NCBI GenBank assembly: GCA_019752535.1
Contig: JAIEMA010000034.1
Coordinates: forward strand, 1 to 64,000
Direction: 5' to 3'
Origin: Bacteriovoracaceae bacterium
GTDB taxonomy: Bacteria > Bdellovibrionota > Bacteriovoracia > Bacteriovoracales > Bacteriovoracaceae
DNA: 64,000 bases
Part shown: piece after piece, positions 27,810 to 35,351 of the stretch
Position numbering within the stretch: position 1 is the stretch's first letter
Layout of the letters: every line of letters begins with the position of its first letter
Program-made: the position numbers and the translations under genes
The notes under the pieces: model-generated
Seen by the model: the letters and a program-made list of their open reading frames with translations, nothing else
Told to the model about the DNA's origin: nothing
Database searches by the model: none

Positions 27810-28823
27810 TTAACTTCTAAAAAATTGTTTCAAGTAGACTACCAGGGCCCTAAATTCTTGAGGGTACTCCTCGGCGATCATCTTTCTTACAAGTTCTAAT
27901 GACTGATAAACGCTTAAACCCTGTCTGTAGGGCCTAGTTGAGGTCATAGCGACAAGCATATCCGCCACGGCCACTAGGGTACTCTCAATCCCAAAGGCCA
28001 TCATCTCTTCAGTCTTTCTAGTGTCTTTAGAAAGAATTCGTTTTAGTCGGTCATTAAGAAAATGGTGATGCTTAATTATGGAAAGCTGATTTTTTGTAAG
28101 AGGAACTCTTCCATCAAGGATCTCATGAGAGAATTCAGCGTGATGAGCAAAGAGTTTTTGATCATCAATTGTTAAGCCTTTCACGTCATATTTGTCTTCA
28201 GGAATTATCCCGATGCCAATATCTTTCAGATAGCTTGTAAGAAAAAGCGTTTCAATTTCTCTTTCGTGAAACATGTGAGTGGATTGCAAGAATCCTAACA
28301 GGAGAATAGAGCTCATCATGGGTTGCAAAATCGTAAAATGAAAATTTTCTTTTCCAAGATCACTAAAAAAATTGGACTGGAGTTTTTTGTTCTCCATGAG
28401 AAATTTTCCCATATTCTGCATACTCTGAAATTGCTTCATGAGTAATTCATCATCATGTGGATTTTGATAAAGACTATCTAGGTTGAGCGCCATCAATTTC
28501 AAGGCCCTCGAACCATTTTCTCTTGGGTCACCAACTGAAAGGGAGCGAGTGACTTTGATGAGAGCACTCTCTAATTGTTCTTGAACACTTTTAATGTCTT
28601 CAATGTGCATAAATACTTCGCGCACTTGATTAGAAATGAGACCTTTAATCTTGTCTTTGTTTGGGACTTCACCTGTATGAAAAATTTCTTGGAAGAGTCC
28701 TTCCTGCCAAAGATAAACTGGAGCTTTGAGTTTACCCGTTAAATAGAGTTGACCAATGATAATGGGCTGAAGCTTCAAGCCTAAGCGATGGTGTTCTAGG
28801 GGGGTGGAAATAGCTCCGTTCAT
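27810..28823 (-). CDS. HD-GYP-like protein
   Basis: A 337-residue protein with an N-terminal input module (KAPVYLWQEGLFQEIFHTGE) like that of the protein at 10333-11634, then an HD-GYP-like C-terminal half. Helices carry LTSYLKDIGIGIIPED (family HDIGK; the His is Lys200), AHHAEFSHEIL, IIKHHHFLNDRL in place of HHE..GYP, and the well-kept VAVADMLVAMTSTRPYRQGL. Loss of the first His and of GYP makes c-di-GMP phosphodiesterase activity doubtful. Its ATG sits inside a hairpin loop (28808-28834). It lies 57 bp after thrS, in the same direction. Confidence 0.7.
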   Translation of the reverse strand: MNGAISTPLEHHRLGLKLQPIIIGQLYLTGKLKAPVYLWQEGLFQEIFHTGEVPNKDKIKGLISNQVREVFMHIEDIKSVQEQLESALIKVTRSLSVGDPRENGSRALKLMALNLDSLYQNPHDDELLMKQFQSMQNMGKFLMENKKLQSNFFSDLGKENFHFTILQPMMSSILLLGFLQSTHMFHEREIETLFLTSYLKDIGIGIIPEDKYDVKGLTIDDQKLFAHHAEFSHEILDGRVPLTKNQLSIIKHHHFLNDRLKRILSKDTRKTEEMMAFGIESTLVAVADMLVAMTSTRPYRQGLSVYQSLELVRKMIAEEYPQEFRALVVYLKQFFRS

Positions 28824-28834
28824 AGGAGCTATTT
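28808..28834 (-). promoter_or_regulatory. hairpin that holds the start codon of the HD-GYP-like gene in its loop
   Basis: On the transcript, AAATAGCTCC-TATGAAC-GGAGCTATTT is a perfect 10-bp stem with the ATG in the 7-nt loop. No strong SD is visible between stem and start; AAGGT lies just upstream of the stem. It could control translation initiation. Confidence 0.5.
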
Positions 28835-28880
28835 TACCTTAATTTGAGAATTGAGTGTGAAGGGTCGTTATTACCCAGTT

Positions 28881-30629
28881 TTAGCGAAACTTCTCAGGAG
28901 TCTTCTCTGAATCTAGCTTGGTAAACACAGCTTTGATATCTGCTAGAGACATGACTTCAGACTTCATTTCACCATATTTCCGAACGGAAACTGTGCCATT
29001 CTGAACTTCATTATCGCCTAGGACAAGCATGTAAGGGACTTTACCCGTCTGAGCTTCTCTGGTTTTTTTACCCATGCTCTCGTTTCTGTCATCCACTCGT
29101 ACTCTAAAACCAAGCGCCTTAAGCTCTTTGCAAAGAGTATCTGCTGCCCCTAGGTGAGCCTCTGCGATCGGAATGATGACGGCTTGATCGGGAGAGAGCC
29201 AGAAAGGGAATGCTCCACCCACGTGCTCAAGATAAACACCCACGAAGCGCTCAAGAGATCCCAGTAGCGCTCTATGAATAACGACAGGTCTCTCCATCTC
29301 GCCAGCTTGGTTTGTAAATTTAAGATCAAATCTGTCCGGAAGTTGGAAGTCGAGTTGGATTGTCCCTAACTGATGGAATCTTCCGATCGCATCAGCAATT
29401 TGAATATCTATCTTTGGCCCATAAAATGCGCCATCACCTTCATTGATAAAATAATCATGCCCAGAAGAATCGAGTGCGGATCTCAATGCATTCTCTGCTT
29501 GATCCCACGTTTCATCACTGCCTACTCTCATTTCAGGACGAGTTGAGAAGCCAATCTTGATTTTCTCAAACCCAAAATGCTTGTAACATGTGAAGAACAT
29601 ATCCATGAGATGAAGAACTTCTTTTTGGATATCAGCACTTGCAAGAAAGATATGGGCATCATCTTGGCAGAATGTTCTTACGCGAGTGAGACCGGCCACC
29701 ACGCCAGACTTCTCATAGCGATGCAAGCGACCAAAATCAGCAAAACGCAACGGAAGGTCACGATAGGAATAGCGGTGATGAGAGAACATCAGCATGTGAC
29801 ATGGGCAGTTCATCGGCTTTAAAGCAAATTCACGCTCATCAATATTCGTAAAATACATATTTTCTTTGTATTTTTCGTAATGCCCAGAAGTGTGCCAGAG
29901 ATCAACATCTAAGACCTGAGGAGTGATGACTTCCTGGTAGCCATACTTAGAGTAAATTCGGCGCATGAATTCAACGAGACCGTTATAGATGATAGTGCCT
30001 TTTGGCATAAAAAAAGGAGAAGCCGGAGCCACTGGATCAAAGATGAAGAGACCTAAATCTTTTCCAAGTTTTCTGTGATCGCGCTTCTTGGCTTCTTCAA
30101 GGAAGTTCAAGTGAGCTTTGAGTTCGTCTTTTGAATTAAAGCAAAGTGCATAAACTCTCTGAAGCATCGGACGTGACACGTCACCTCTCCAGTAAGCACC
30201 AGCAGTGTGTTGAAGCTTAAAGAAGTTTGGGAGATGAGAAGTGTTTTCAACATGCGGCCCTGTACAAAGGTCAAAGAAGTTTTCACCTTGAGTATAGTAG
30301 CTGATCACCTCGCCTTCAGGGATGTCGCGAATAAGCTCTAATTTTAAAGTTTGGCCCTTACTTGCAAATAATTTCAGAGCTTCCTCTTTTGAGACCTCAT
30401 GACGAGTGAGAGGTAAAGCCGCTTTAATAAGGGATTTCATCTTTTCTTCAATCAAACCCAAATGCTCATCAGTCAGCTTTGTGAGCATCTCGATGTCATA
30501 ATAGAAGCCGTTCTCAATGACAGGACCGATACCAAGTTTAACCGTTTCAGTAGGAAACAATTCGGTTATGGCCTGGGCCATAAGGTGAGCGCTGGAGTGA
30601 CGAATTGTATCGAGTTCATACTTGGCCAT
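28881..30629 (-). CDS. thrS: threonyl-tRNA synthetase without TGS domain
   Basis: Charges tRNA-Thr. The protein has 582 residues, against about 640 usual. The chain starts directly at the editing domain: H11-SSA-H15, then FDLCTGPHV. The class-II catalytic core follows with MNCPCHMLMFSH, RVRTFCQDDAHIF, YGPKIDIQI and VIHRALLGSLERF, then the anticodon-binding domain (VRVDDRNESMGKKTREAQ, PYMLVLGDNE). The N-terminal TGS domain of most bacterial ThrRS is missing. The ATG at 30629 is preceded by AAGAGGAAAAATC, and no upstream in-frame start is evident, so this does not look like a mis-called start. Confidence 0.95.
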   Translation of the reverse strand: MAKYELDTIRHSSAHLMAQAITELFPTETVKLGIGPVIENGFYYDIEMLTKLTDEHLGLIEEKMKSLIKAALPLTRHEVSKEEALKLFASKGQTLKLELIRDIPEGEVISYYTQGENFFDLCTGPHVENTSHLPNFFKLQHTAGAYWRGDVSRPMLQRVYALCFNSKDELKAHLNFLEEAKKRDHRKLGKDLGLFIFDPVAPASPFFMPKGTIIYNGLVEFMRRIYSKYGYQEVITPQVLDVDLWHTSGHYEKYKENMYFTNIDEREFALKPMNCPCHMLMFSHHRYSYRDLPLRFADFGRLHRYEKSGVVAGLTRVRTFCQDDAHIFLASADIQKEVLHLMDMFFTCYKHFGFEKIKIGFSTRPEMRVGSDETWDQAENALRSALDSSGHDYFINEGDGAFYGPKIDIQIADAIGRFHQLGTIQLDFQLPDRFDLKFTNQAGEMERPVVIHRALLGSLERFVGVYLEHVGGAFPFWLSPDQAVIIPIAEAHLGAADTLCKELKALGFRVRVDDRNESMGKKTREAQTGKVPYMLVLGDNEVQNGTVSVRKYGEMKSEVMSLADIKAVFTKLDSEKTPEKFR

Positions 30630-30938
30630 GATTTTTCCTCTTAAGGCTGTCGGTTCAAGGCCCTGATGTTAACATGAGCTTGATCGTTGTTTCAAAGGGA
30701 TACGATGTGAAATAGCGGAGAAGTCTTTGATCTTACAGCTGTAAGAAGCCTGAAGCTGATAGCGCTCATATTTCCCACAGTAATGATGAAACTTACATGT
30801 ATCTAACTATACGTTATTACAGCTCGTTAACGCATGTTAACCCCCCTTTTTACCCACTTCCTTGCTTTTTCGTTCAGAGTGCGGTTTAAGAGGGGACACT
30901 TTTTGTAAGGTCCAACTGATCTTACTTTCGGAGGCCCC
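30630..30938. promoter_or_regulatory. intergenic region with palindromes, divergent promoters of thrS and the TPR/wHTH gene
   Basis: 309 bp without a gene, between divergent genes. It holds a perfect 16-bp palindrome TCTTACAGCTGTAAGA (30731-30746) and the paired motif GTTAAC-GCAT-GTTAAC (30826-30841), both plausible operators. No tRNA, T-box or terminator was recognised. The rightward gene has a good ribosome site, CGGAGG, just before its ATG. Confidence 0.4.
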
Positions 30939-32201
30939 ATGACGACGAATCTTGAAAATGTGAAAATTGAAAAATCGATGGCGAAGTCTATGCTCGATTT
31001 AAACAAAGACGACAATTTCCTGGCTCATCTCCCAGAAGACTCATCAAGACTTGAGGGTCAAGGTTACTACCGCCTCGCCAAAGTGTTTTATGACAAAGCC
31101 GATTTTGAAAAAGCAGAAGAGTACTTCCTTAGCGCATTAGAGAGAACTGAGCTTCCTCAAGATGCATTTGCGGTTTTCAAAATTTATGGATTCCTCATTA
31201 GAATTTATTCTGAGGGTCTAAACGAAGTTGAAGCTAATAAGTATATTGCAAAATCATCTGAAATCCTTAATCAAATAGTCTCAGAGCTTCCAAGCCTCTC
31301 TTCTGAGTATTTCTACAACCTCGGGGTTGTTGCGACATATAAAGGTGACTTTCCTGACGCTCAGAAGAATTTCCAGCAAGCTTACAGAAAAGCGCAGATG
31401 GAAAACGAACCTGAACTCATGGCCAAGTCTCTGTATGCCCTTGCAACGAATGCCTACAATATGTCTCAGTTCCCAGAAGCGCTTAATTGTATCGAGCAGC
31501 TCAATGAGCTTCTCAATATTTTAAAGAAGGGATATCTCAAGGGAAGCATGCATCTTCTTTGGGGTAACACTCTAAGAGAGATGGGACAGCAAGTGGATGC
31601 CATGACACATTATGAGACCGCTCTCAAGCTTCTGCACGCTAAGCGCTGCTGGAACATGCATAATTACGTTCTTTTAAATAAAGGCGTAGCAATGAAGAAG
31701 ATGGGTGAGTTCTCAAAAGCTCTTCTTCTCTTTAATCTTGCTCTTCAATCAACTGATGATGATAACTTCCGCCGCTTGAAGCACTTGATTCTTACTGAGG
31801 TTGAAGATGTTAACGACTCAAGCGTGGATCTCTACTTAGATCGCCATAATCGCGTGATTCATGAGAAGAGCCTTGGTGTCATTGATTTCAAGCACCGTTT
31901 CGTCCTCTTGGAGATTTTGTTCCTACTCGCCCAGACTCCTGGCACTTATTATAACAAAGAAGATCTTGCGAAGATGATTTGGAAGGATGAGTACAATCCA
32001 TTGATTCACGACAAGTTGATCTACACAAGTATTTCACGTCTTCGTAAATTGATTGAACCTAAAAATGGCAAGCGCCAATACATTCTTCGTGGTAAAGATG
32101 GTTATACATTTAACCCAAGAGTGAATGCTCGCTTCCACCGTGAAAATGACTATATTAAAGAAAAGAAAATCGGAAATATTGAGATTAGCTCTCCAGTTTA
32201 A
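30939..32201 (+). CDS. TPR-repeat protein with C-terminal OmpR-type winged helix
   Basis: A 420-residue protein. About residues 40-290 are tetratricopeptide-like helical pairs (RLAKVFYDKADFEKAEEYFL, YFYNLGVVATYKGDFPDAQK, LLNKGVAMKKMGEFSKALLL). The C-terminal 110 residues form a winged helix: FKHRFVLLEILFLLAQTPG, KEDLAKMIWKDEYNP, the recognition region YTSISRLRKLIEPK and the wing YILRGKDGYTFNP. There is no receiver domain, so the signal is probably sensed through the TPR part. The targets are unknown; palindromes upstream suggest autoregulation. It is the first gene of a rightward group leading to rimP. Confidence 0.8.
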   Translation: MTTNLENVKIEKSMAKSMLDLNKDDNFLAHLPEDSSRLEGQGYYRLAKVFYDKADFEKAEEYFLSALERTELPQDAFAVFKIYGFLIRIYSEGLNEVEANKYIAKSSEILNQIVSELPSLSSEYFYNLGVVATYKGDFPDAQKNFQQAYRKAQMENEPELMAKSLYALATNAYNMSQFPEALNCIEQLNELLNILKKGYLKGSMHLLWGNTLREMGQQVDAMTHYETALKLLHAKRCWNMHNYVLLNKGVAMKKMGEFSKALLLFNLALQSTDDDNFRRLKHLILTEVEDVNDSSVDLYLDRHNRVIHEKSLGVIDFKHRFVLLEILFLLAQTPGTYYNKEDLAKMIWKDEYNPLIHDKLIYTSISRLRKLIEPKNGKRQYILRGKDGYTFNPRVNARFHRENDYIKEKKIGNIEISSPV

Positions 32202-32763
32202 ACTGATTTTCGTTTTCGTTTTTTGCAGCTTTAGTGCTTTTGCTGTCATCTCTGATAGATATCTTTTTCGTATTGGAGATGTTGTTGTCGGCGCTAATGA
32301 TTTAGAGCAATCTTATTCCGATCTGGATGCCCTTGGGTGTTATCTCTCGGACTCACTTCTTCTAGAATATCTTTCAGCTGGTTATTTACCTAAACTCAAA
32401 AAGAGCCTCCCCACACTCTCTGATCCGAAAGTTTCAATCGCCCAGGAAAACAGTTCGGTGATTTTTCTTTCAAGCGTCAGGCAGCTTTGGAAATTGCTTA
32501 TCTACGTTGATGGTCAAGAAGTGAATCTCACTTCGTCACTTGAAAAAACTTTTCTCGCTCCAAGTAAGTGCCCAAGCGTGAAGTTTGAAAAAAAACTCCG
32601 TGATAGTTTCCGCCGCTGGTTGAGGTTAGAAGTGTATCTTCGTTCTCGTTATGCCCCGAATGGATTTGGAGACAAACAAGACAGAAGGGCAAAAAAAATT
32701 CAATCTATTACTCAATTTGCAGAATCAATTGATAAACAGCTTATCCACGAGAACTTTTGGTGA
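32179..32763 (+). CDS. secreted protein, function unknown
   Basis: About 194 residues with a signal peptide (LRLALQFKLIFVFVFCSFSAFA). I prefer the TTG at 32179, overlapping the regulator by 23 bp, because it places the signal sequence at the N-terminus; ATGs at 32146 and 32125 give 11 and 18 more residues. The mature start (ISDRYLFRIGDVVVGANDLE) faintly recalls the SurA/PpiC chaperone N-terminus, but no PPIase domain follows. It overlaps the next gene by 4 bp (GTGA). Confidence 0.6.
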   Translation: MRLALQFKLIFVFVFCSFSAFAVISDRYLFRIGDVVVGANDLEQSYSDLDALGCYLSDSLLLEYLSAGYLPKLKKSLPTLSDPKVSIAQENSSVIFLSSVRQLWKLLIYVDGQEVNLTSSLEKTFLAPSKCPSVKFEKKLRDSFRRWLRLEVYLRSRYAPNGFGDKQDRRAKKIQSITQFAESIDKQLIHENFW

Positions 32764-33206
32764 ATCCAGAAGTCACTCTTTGCCTACCCTGGTCAAATCA
32801 GCATCCTCACTTTAAGGACATTGTATCTCTCGACAGTCGTCTTATGGCTCAGTCATGGGATGATAAACAATGGGAAGGTGGAGAGAATTTTAGTGTTTTC
32901 GCTCTACGAGATATCAAGACGATTGGTTTTTCAATCTATCAGATTGCGCCAGGGGATGAGGTGGCCCATCTTCTTAAAATTGCCATTGAACCGAGCTATC
33001 GTGGAAGTTCAGTGACTCAAGAATTTTGGGAAGTCATGCTTATGACTTTGCGCGCAAAGGGCGTTAAAAAGATCTATCTTGAGGTTGAAGTGACCAATAA
33101 ACGGGCCGTTGGATTCTATAAGCGAGTAGGTTTTAAATTACTGCATACCGCCAAAGCATTCTATCAAAATGGTGAAGATGCCCACAAGATGGAGCTAGCT
33201 ATTTGA
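32760..33206 (+). CDS. GNAT N-acetyltransferase, RimI-like
   Basis: A 148-residue acetyl-CoA-dependent acetyltransferase. The acetyl-CoA site is KIAIEPSYRGSSVTQEFWEV, then KIYLEVEVTNKRAVGFYKRV and GFKLLHT, the order seen in RimI (acetylation of ribosomal protein S18). The C-terminus DAHKMELAI also fits RimI. The GTG at 32760 overlaps the previous stop as GTGA. Substrate assignment is by similarity only. Confidence 0.75.
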   Translation: MNPEVTLCLPWSNQHPHFKDIVSLDSRLMAQSWDDKQWEGGENFSVFALRDIKTIGFSIYQIAPGDEVAHLLKIAIEPSYRGSSVTQEFWEVMLMTLRAKGVKKIYLEVEVTNKRAVGFYKRVGFKLLHTAKAFYQNGEDAHKMELAI

Positions 33207-33261
33207 TTTCTCGCGGCCCGTATGTTACTTATGGGGCCTACCATTAATCGCTAAAGCACTT

Positions 33262-33299
33262 AAGGGTGGATCTCTCATGGGAATCCGCCCTTTTTTTTT
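33262..33299 (+). terminator. terminator or attenuator immediately upstream of rimP
   Basis: A 10-bp stem (AAGGGTGGAT/ATCCGCCCTT, one G-U pair) with an 11-nt loop is followed by nine T. It ends the preceding group and sits only 21 bp before the chosen rimP start, so it may act as an attenuator for the rimP-nusA-infB operon. Confidence 0.85.
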
Positions 33300-33320
33300 A
33301 TGGATATAACGAAGAACAGA

Positions 33321-33863
33321 ATGGGTTTAGAAAAAAAGTTTTGGGAACTTTGTACTCCTGTCGTTCAGGAGCAGGGTCTTTTTTTGTACGATCTCGAATA
33401 TTTATCGGGTCAAAAACTGCTACGCCTTTATGTTATGAATCCAGAAACCAAAAGTGCCGTGATTGAAGATTGTGTGAAAGTGGATCACGCTTTAACACCG
33501 TTTTTTGAATCTGAAGATTGGATGCCCGCTGAAGTCACTCTAGAAGTTGGCTCTCCAGGTGTTTATAGGAATGTTTCAACACTTGCTCATTTCCAAATGG
33601 GCGTTGGTGAAATTCATTCGGTGACAATTACTGGAAGCTTGGATTTGACACTTAATCCAGGTCTTTCAAAGAAGCTTGCAAGCGCCAAAAAATTCCGCGG
33701 CGAACTTGTTGAAGCCAAGCCGGATAGTGTGACCCTAAAGACAGAAGACGGCACTGTCTTGATTTCTCTGTCCTCAATTAAAAATGCTCAATTAGACCCA
33801 GATTTTGAAGAATTAATGAAAAAAGCTCAAACCAACTCAGCTTCTTTAGAAGAAGCGAAATAG
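33321..33863 (+). CDS. rimP: ribosome maturation factor RimP
   Basis: Needed for 30S subunit maturation. The protein has 180 residues. The N-terminal alpha/beta domain (KKFWELCTPVVQEQGLFLYD, LRLYVMNPETKSAVIEDCVK) contains EVGSPGVYRNV, the RimP hallmark (E-V-S-S-P-G). The C-terminal Sm-like domain (FRGELVEAKPDSVTLKTEDG) follows. I prefer the ATG at 33321 (MGLEKKFW), which fits the family N-terminus; the ATG at 33300 abuts the terminator T-run and has no SD. It leads rimP-nusA-infB-rbfA-truB. Confidence 0.92.
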   Translation: MGLEKKFWELCTPVVQEQGLFLYDLEYLSGQKLLRLYVMNPETKSAVIEDCVKVDHALTPFFESEDWMPAEVTLEVGSPGVYRNVSTLAHFQMGVGEIHSVTITGSLDLTLNPGLSKKLASAKKFRGELVEAKPDSVTLKTEDGTVLISLSSIKNAQLDPDFEELMKKAQTNSASLEEAK

Positions 33864-33883
33864 ATTAAGGAAAGGAGAACTGC

Positions 33884-35299
33884 GTGAACTTCTCTGAACT
33901 CGCTCGCGTGATTGAACAATTAGGTAAAGATCGCGGCATCAAGAAAGATATTATTATTGGCGCCATCGAACAGGCTTTCCTTGTAACAGCAAGAAAGAAG
34001 TTCGGTATTCAAGGTGAATATGAGGCTCGCTATAACGAAGGTGATGGCGAAGTTGAAATTTACCAATACAAAAACGTTGTGGATAAAGTCCGCGATGGAA
34101 TTGTTGAGATTGATTTTACTGAAGCTAAAAAACTTGATTCTGAGTGCGAACTTGGCGATCAATTGGGTATCAAAATTGATAATCCAGGTTTCAGCCGTGT
34201 AGATATCCAGACTGCAAAACAAATCATTTTCCAAAAAGTGCGTGATGCTGAAAGAGATATTCTCTTTGCTGAATTCAAGCACCGTGAAGGTGAGTTAGTG
34301 ACCGGAATTGCTCGCCGCTTCGAGAAAGGCAACGTTGTGGTCGATCTTGGTAAAGCTGATGCGATTCTCCCTAAAAAAGAAATTATCTTCGGTGAAGCCT
34401 TTAAACCGGGTGACCGTATTCAGGCTTATCTCTCTGAAGTGGTCATGACTTCTCGTGGACCTGAGATCCGCTTGAGCCGTACGTCTCCAATGTTCCTCGT
34501 TAAGATTTTTGAGAACGAAGTTCCAGAGATTCTTGATGGAACAATTGAAATCAAAGCAGCAGCTCGTGAGCCAGGCTACCGTGCAAAGGTTGCTGTTTAC
34601 AGCACTGATAGAGATATTGATCCAGTTGGTGCTTGTGTAGGTATGAAAGGTTCAAGAGTTCAAAACGTAGTCAACGAGCTTCAAGGCGAGAAGATTGATA
34701 TCGTCCGCTTTAATGAAGACACTGAAACATTTGCTCGTGAATCACTTCGCCCTGCCGAAATTCAATCCATCATGATGAACCATGCGGAACATACATTAGA
34801 TGTGATCGTTGAAGATGATCAGTTAAGTCTTGCAATTGGACGCCGCGGTCAAAACGTTCGTCTTGCAGCGATGTTAACAGGTTGGAAAATCAACATTATT
34901 TCTAAGTCGAAACTTCAAGAGCGCGTGAAGCTTGCTGTTGAGAACCTTATGCAGCTTGCTGGTCTCAACGAGGCGACGGCTCAAGTTCTAGTTCAAAACG
35001 GTATCATGAGCATTATTGATTTAAGTGCTACAGAGGTTGATCTGGTTGCTAGAATTTCAGGTCGTAATGCACAAGATGCGAAGGCGCTTGTCCAGCTTGC
35101 AACTGAAGCGCTTGAGAATCCTGATATTAAGTCTGATATTGAGATGGAAGGTGAGATTGTTTCTGCTTCTGCAGTTCCACAACAAAACACTTTGATTAAG
35201 AAAGATAAGGCTGGAAACGCAGCAGTGCCTTCAGTGGATAAATTTAGCGAAGCCGAAAGACGTCTTCGTGAGGAGCTAGCGGCATTTAAATTAAAGTAA
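33884..35299 (+). CDS. nusA: transcription termination/antitermination factor NusA
   Basis: RNA-polymerase-binding elongation factor, 471 residues. In order: the N-terminal RNAP-binding domain (ARVIEQLGKDRGIKKDIIIG), the S1 domain (GELVTGIARRFEKGNVVVDL), two KH domains (ACVGMKGSRVQNVVNELQGE, LSLAIGRRGQNVRLAAMLTG) and one HhH acidic-repeat region (GLNEATAQVLVQNGIMSIID). It begins with GTG after AAAGGAGAACTGC and lies 20 bp after rimP, as in the standard operon. Confidence 0.97.
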   Translation: MNFSELARVIEQLGKDRGIKKDIIIGAIEQAFLVTARKKFGIQGEYEARYNEGDGEVEIYQYKNVVDKVRDGIVEIDFTEAKKLDSECELGDQLGIKIDNPGFSRVDIQTAKQIIFQKVRDAERDILFAEFKHREGELVTGIARRFEKGNVVVDLGKADAILPKKEIIFGEAFKPGDRIQAYLSEVVMTSRGPEIRLSRTSPMFLVKIFENEVPEILDGTIEIKAAAREPGYRAKVAVYSTDRDIDPVGACVGMKGSRVQNVVNELQGEKIDIVRFNEDTETFARESLRPAEIQSIMMNHAEHTLDVIVEDDQLSLAIGRRGQNVRLAAMLTGWKINIISKSKLQERVKLAVENLMQLAGLNEATAQVLVQNGIMSIIDLSATEVDLVARISGRNAQDAKALVQLATEALENPDIKSDIEMEGEIVSASAVPQQNTLIKKDKAGNAAVPSVDKFSEAERRLREELAAFKLK

Positions 35300-35351
35300 T
35301 CGGCAATTTGAGTTAACAAGAAGAACGATCGATTATTTGGAGACAGTAGTA

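Noticed and set aside
30630-30938. T-box or ThrRS-binding leader for thrS
   Set aside because: I saw no T-box sequence, specifier arrangement or terminator in the leader.
33207-33261. tRNA or metY-like gene before rimP
   Set aside because: Only a short GGCCC/GGGCC stem is present; no cloverleaf or T-loop sequence.
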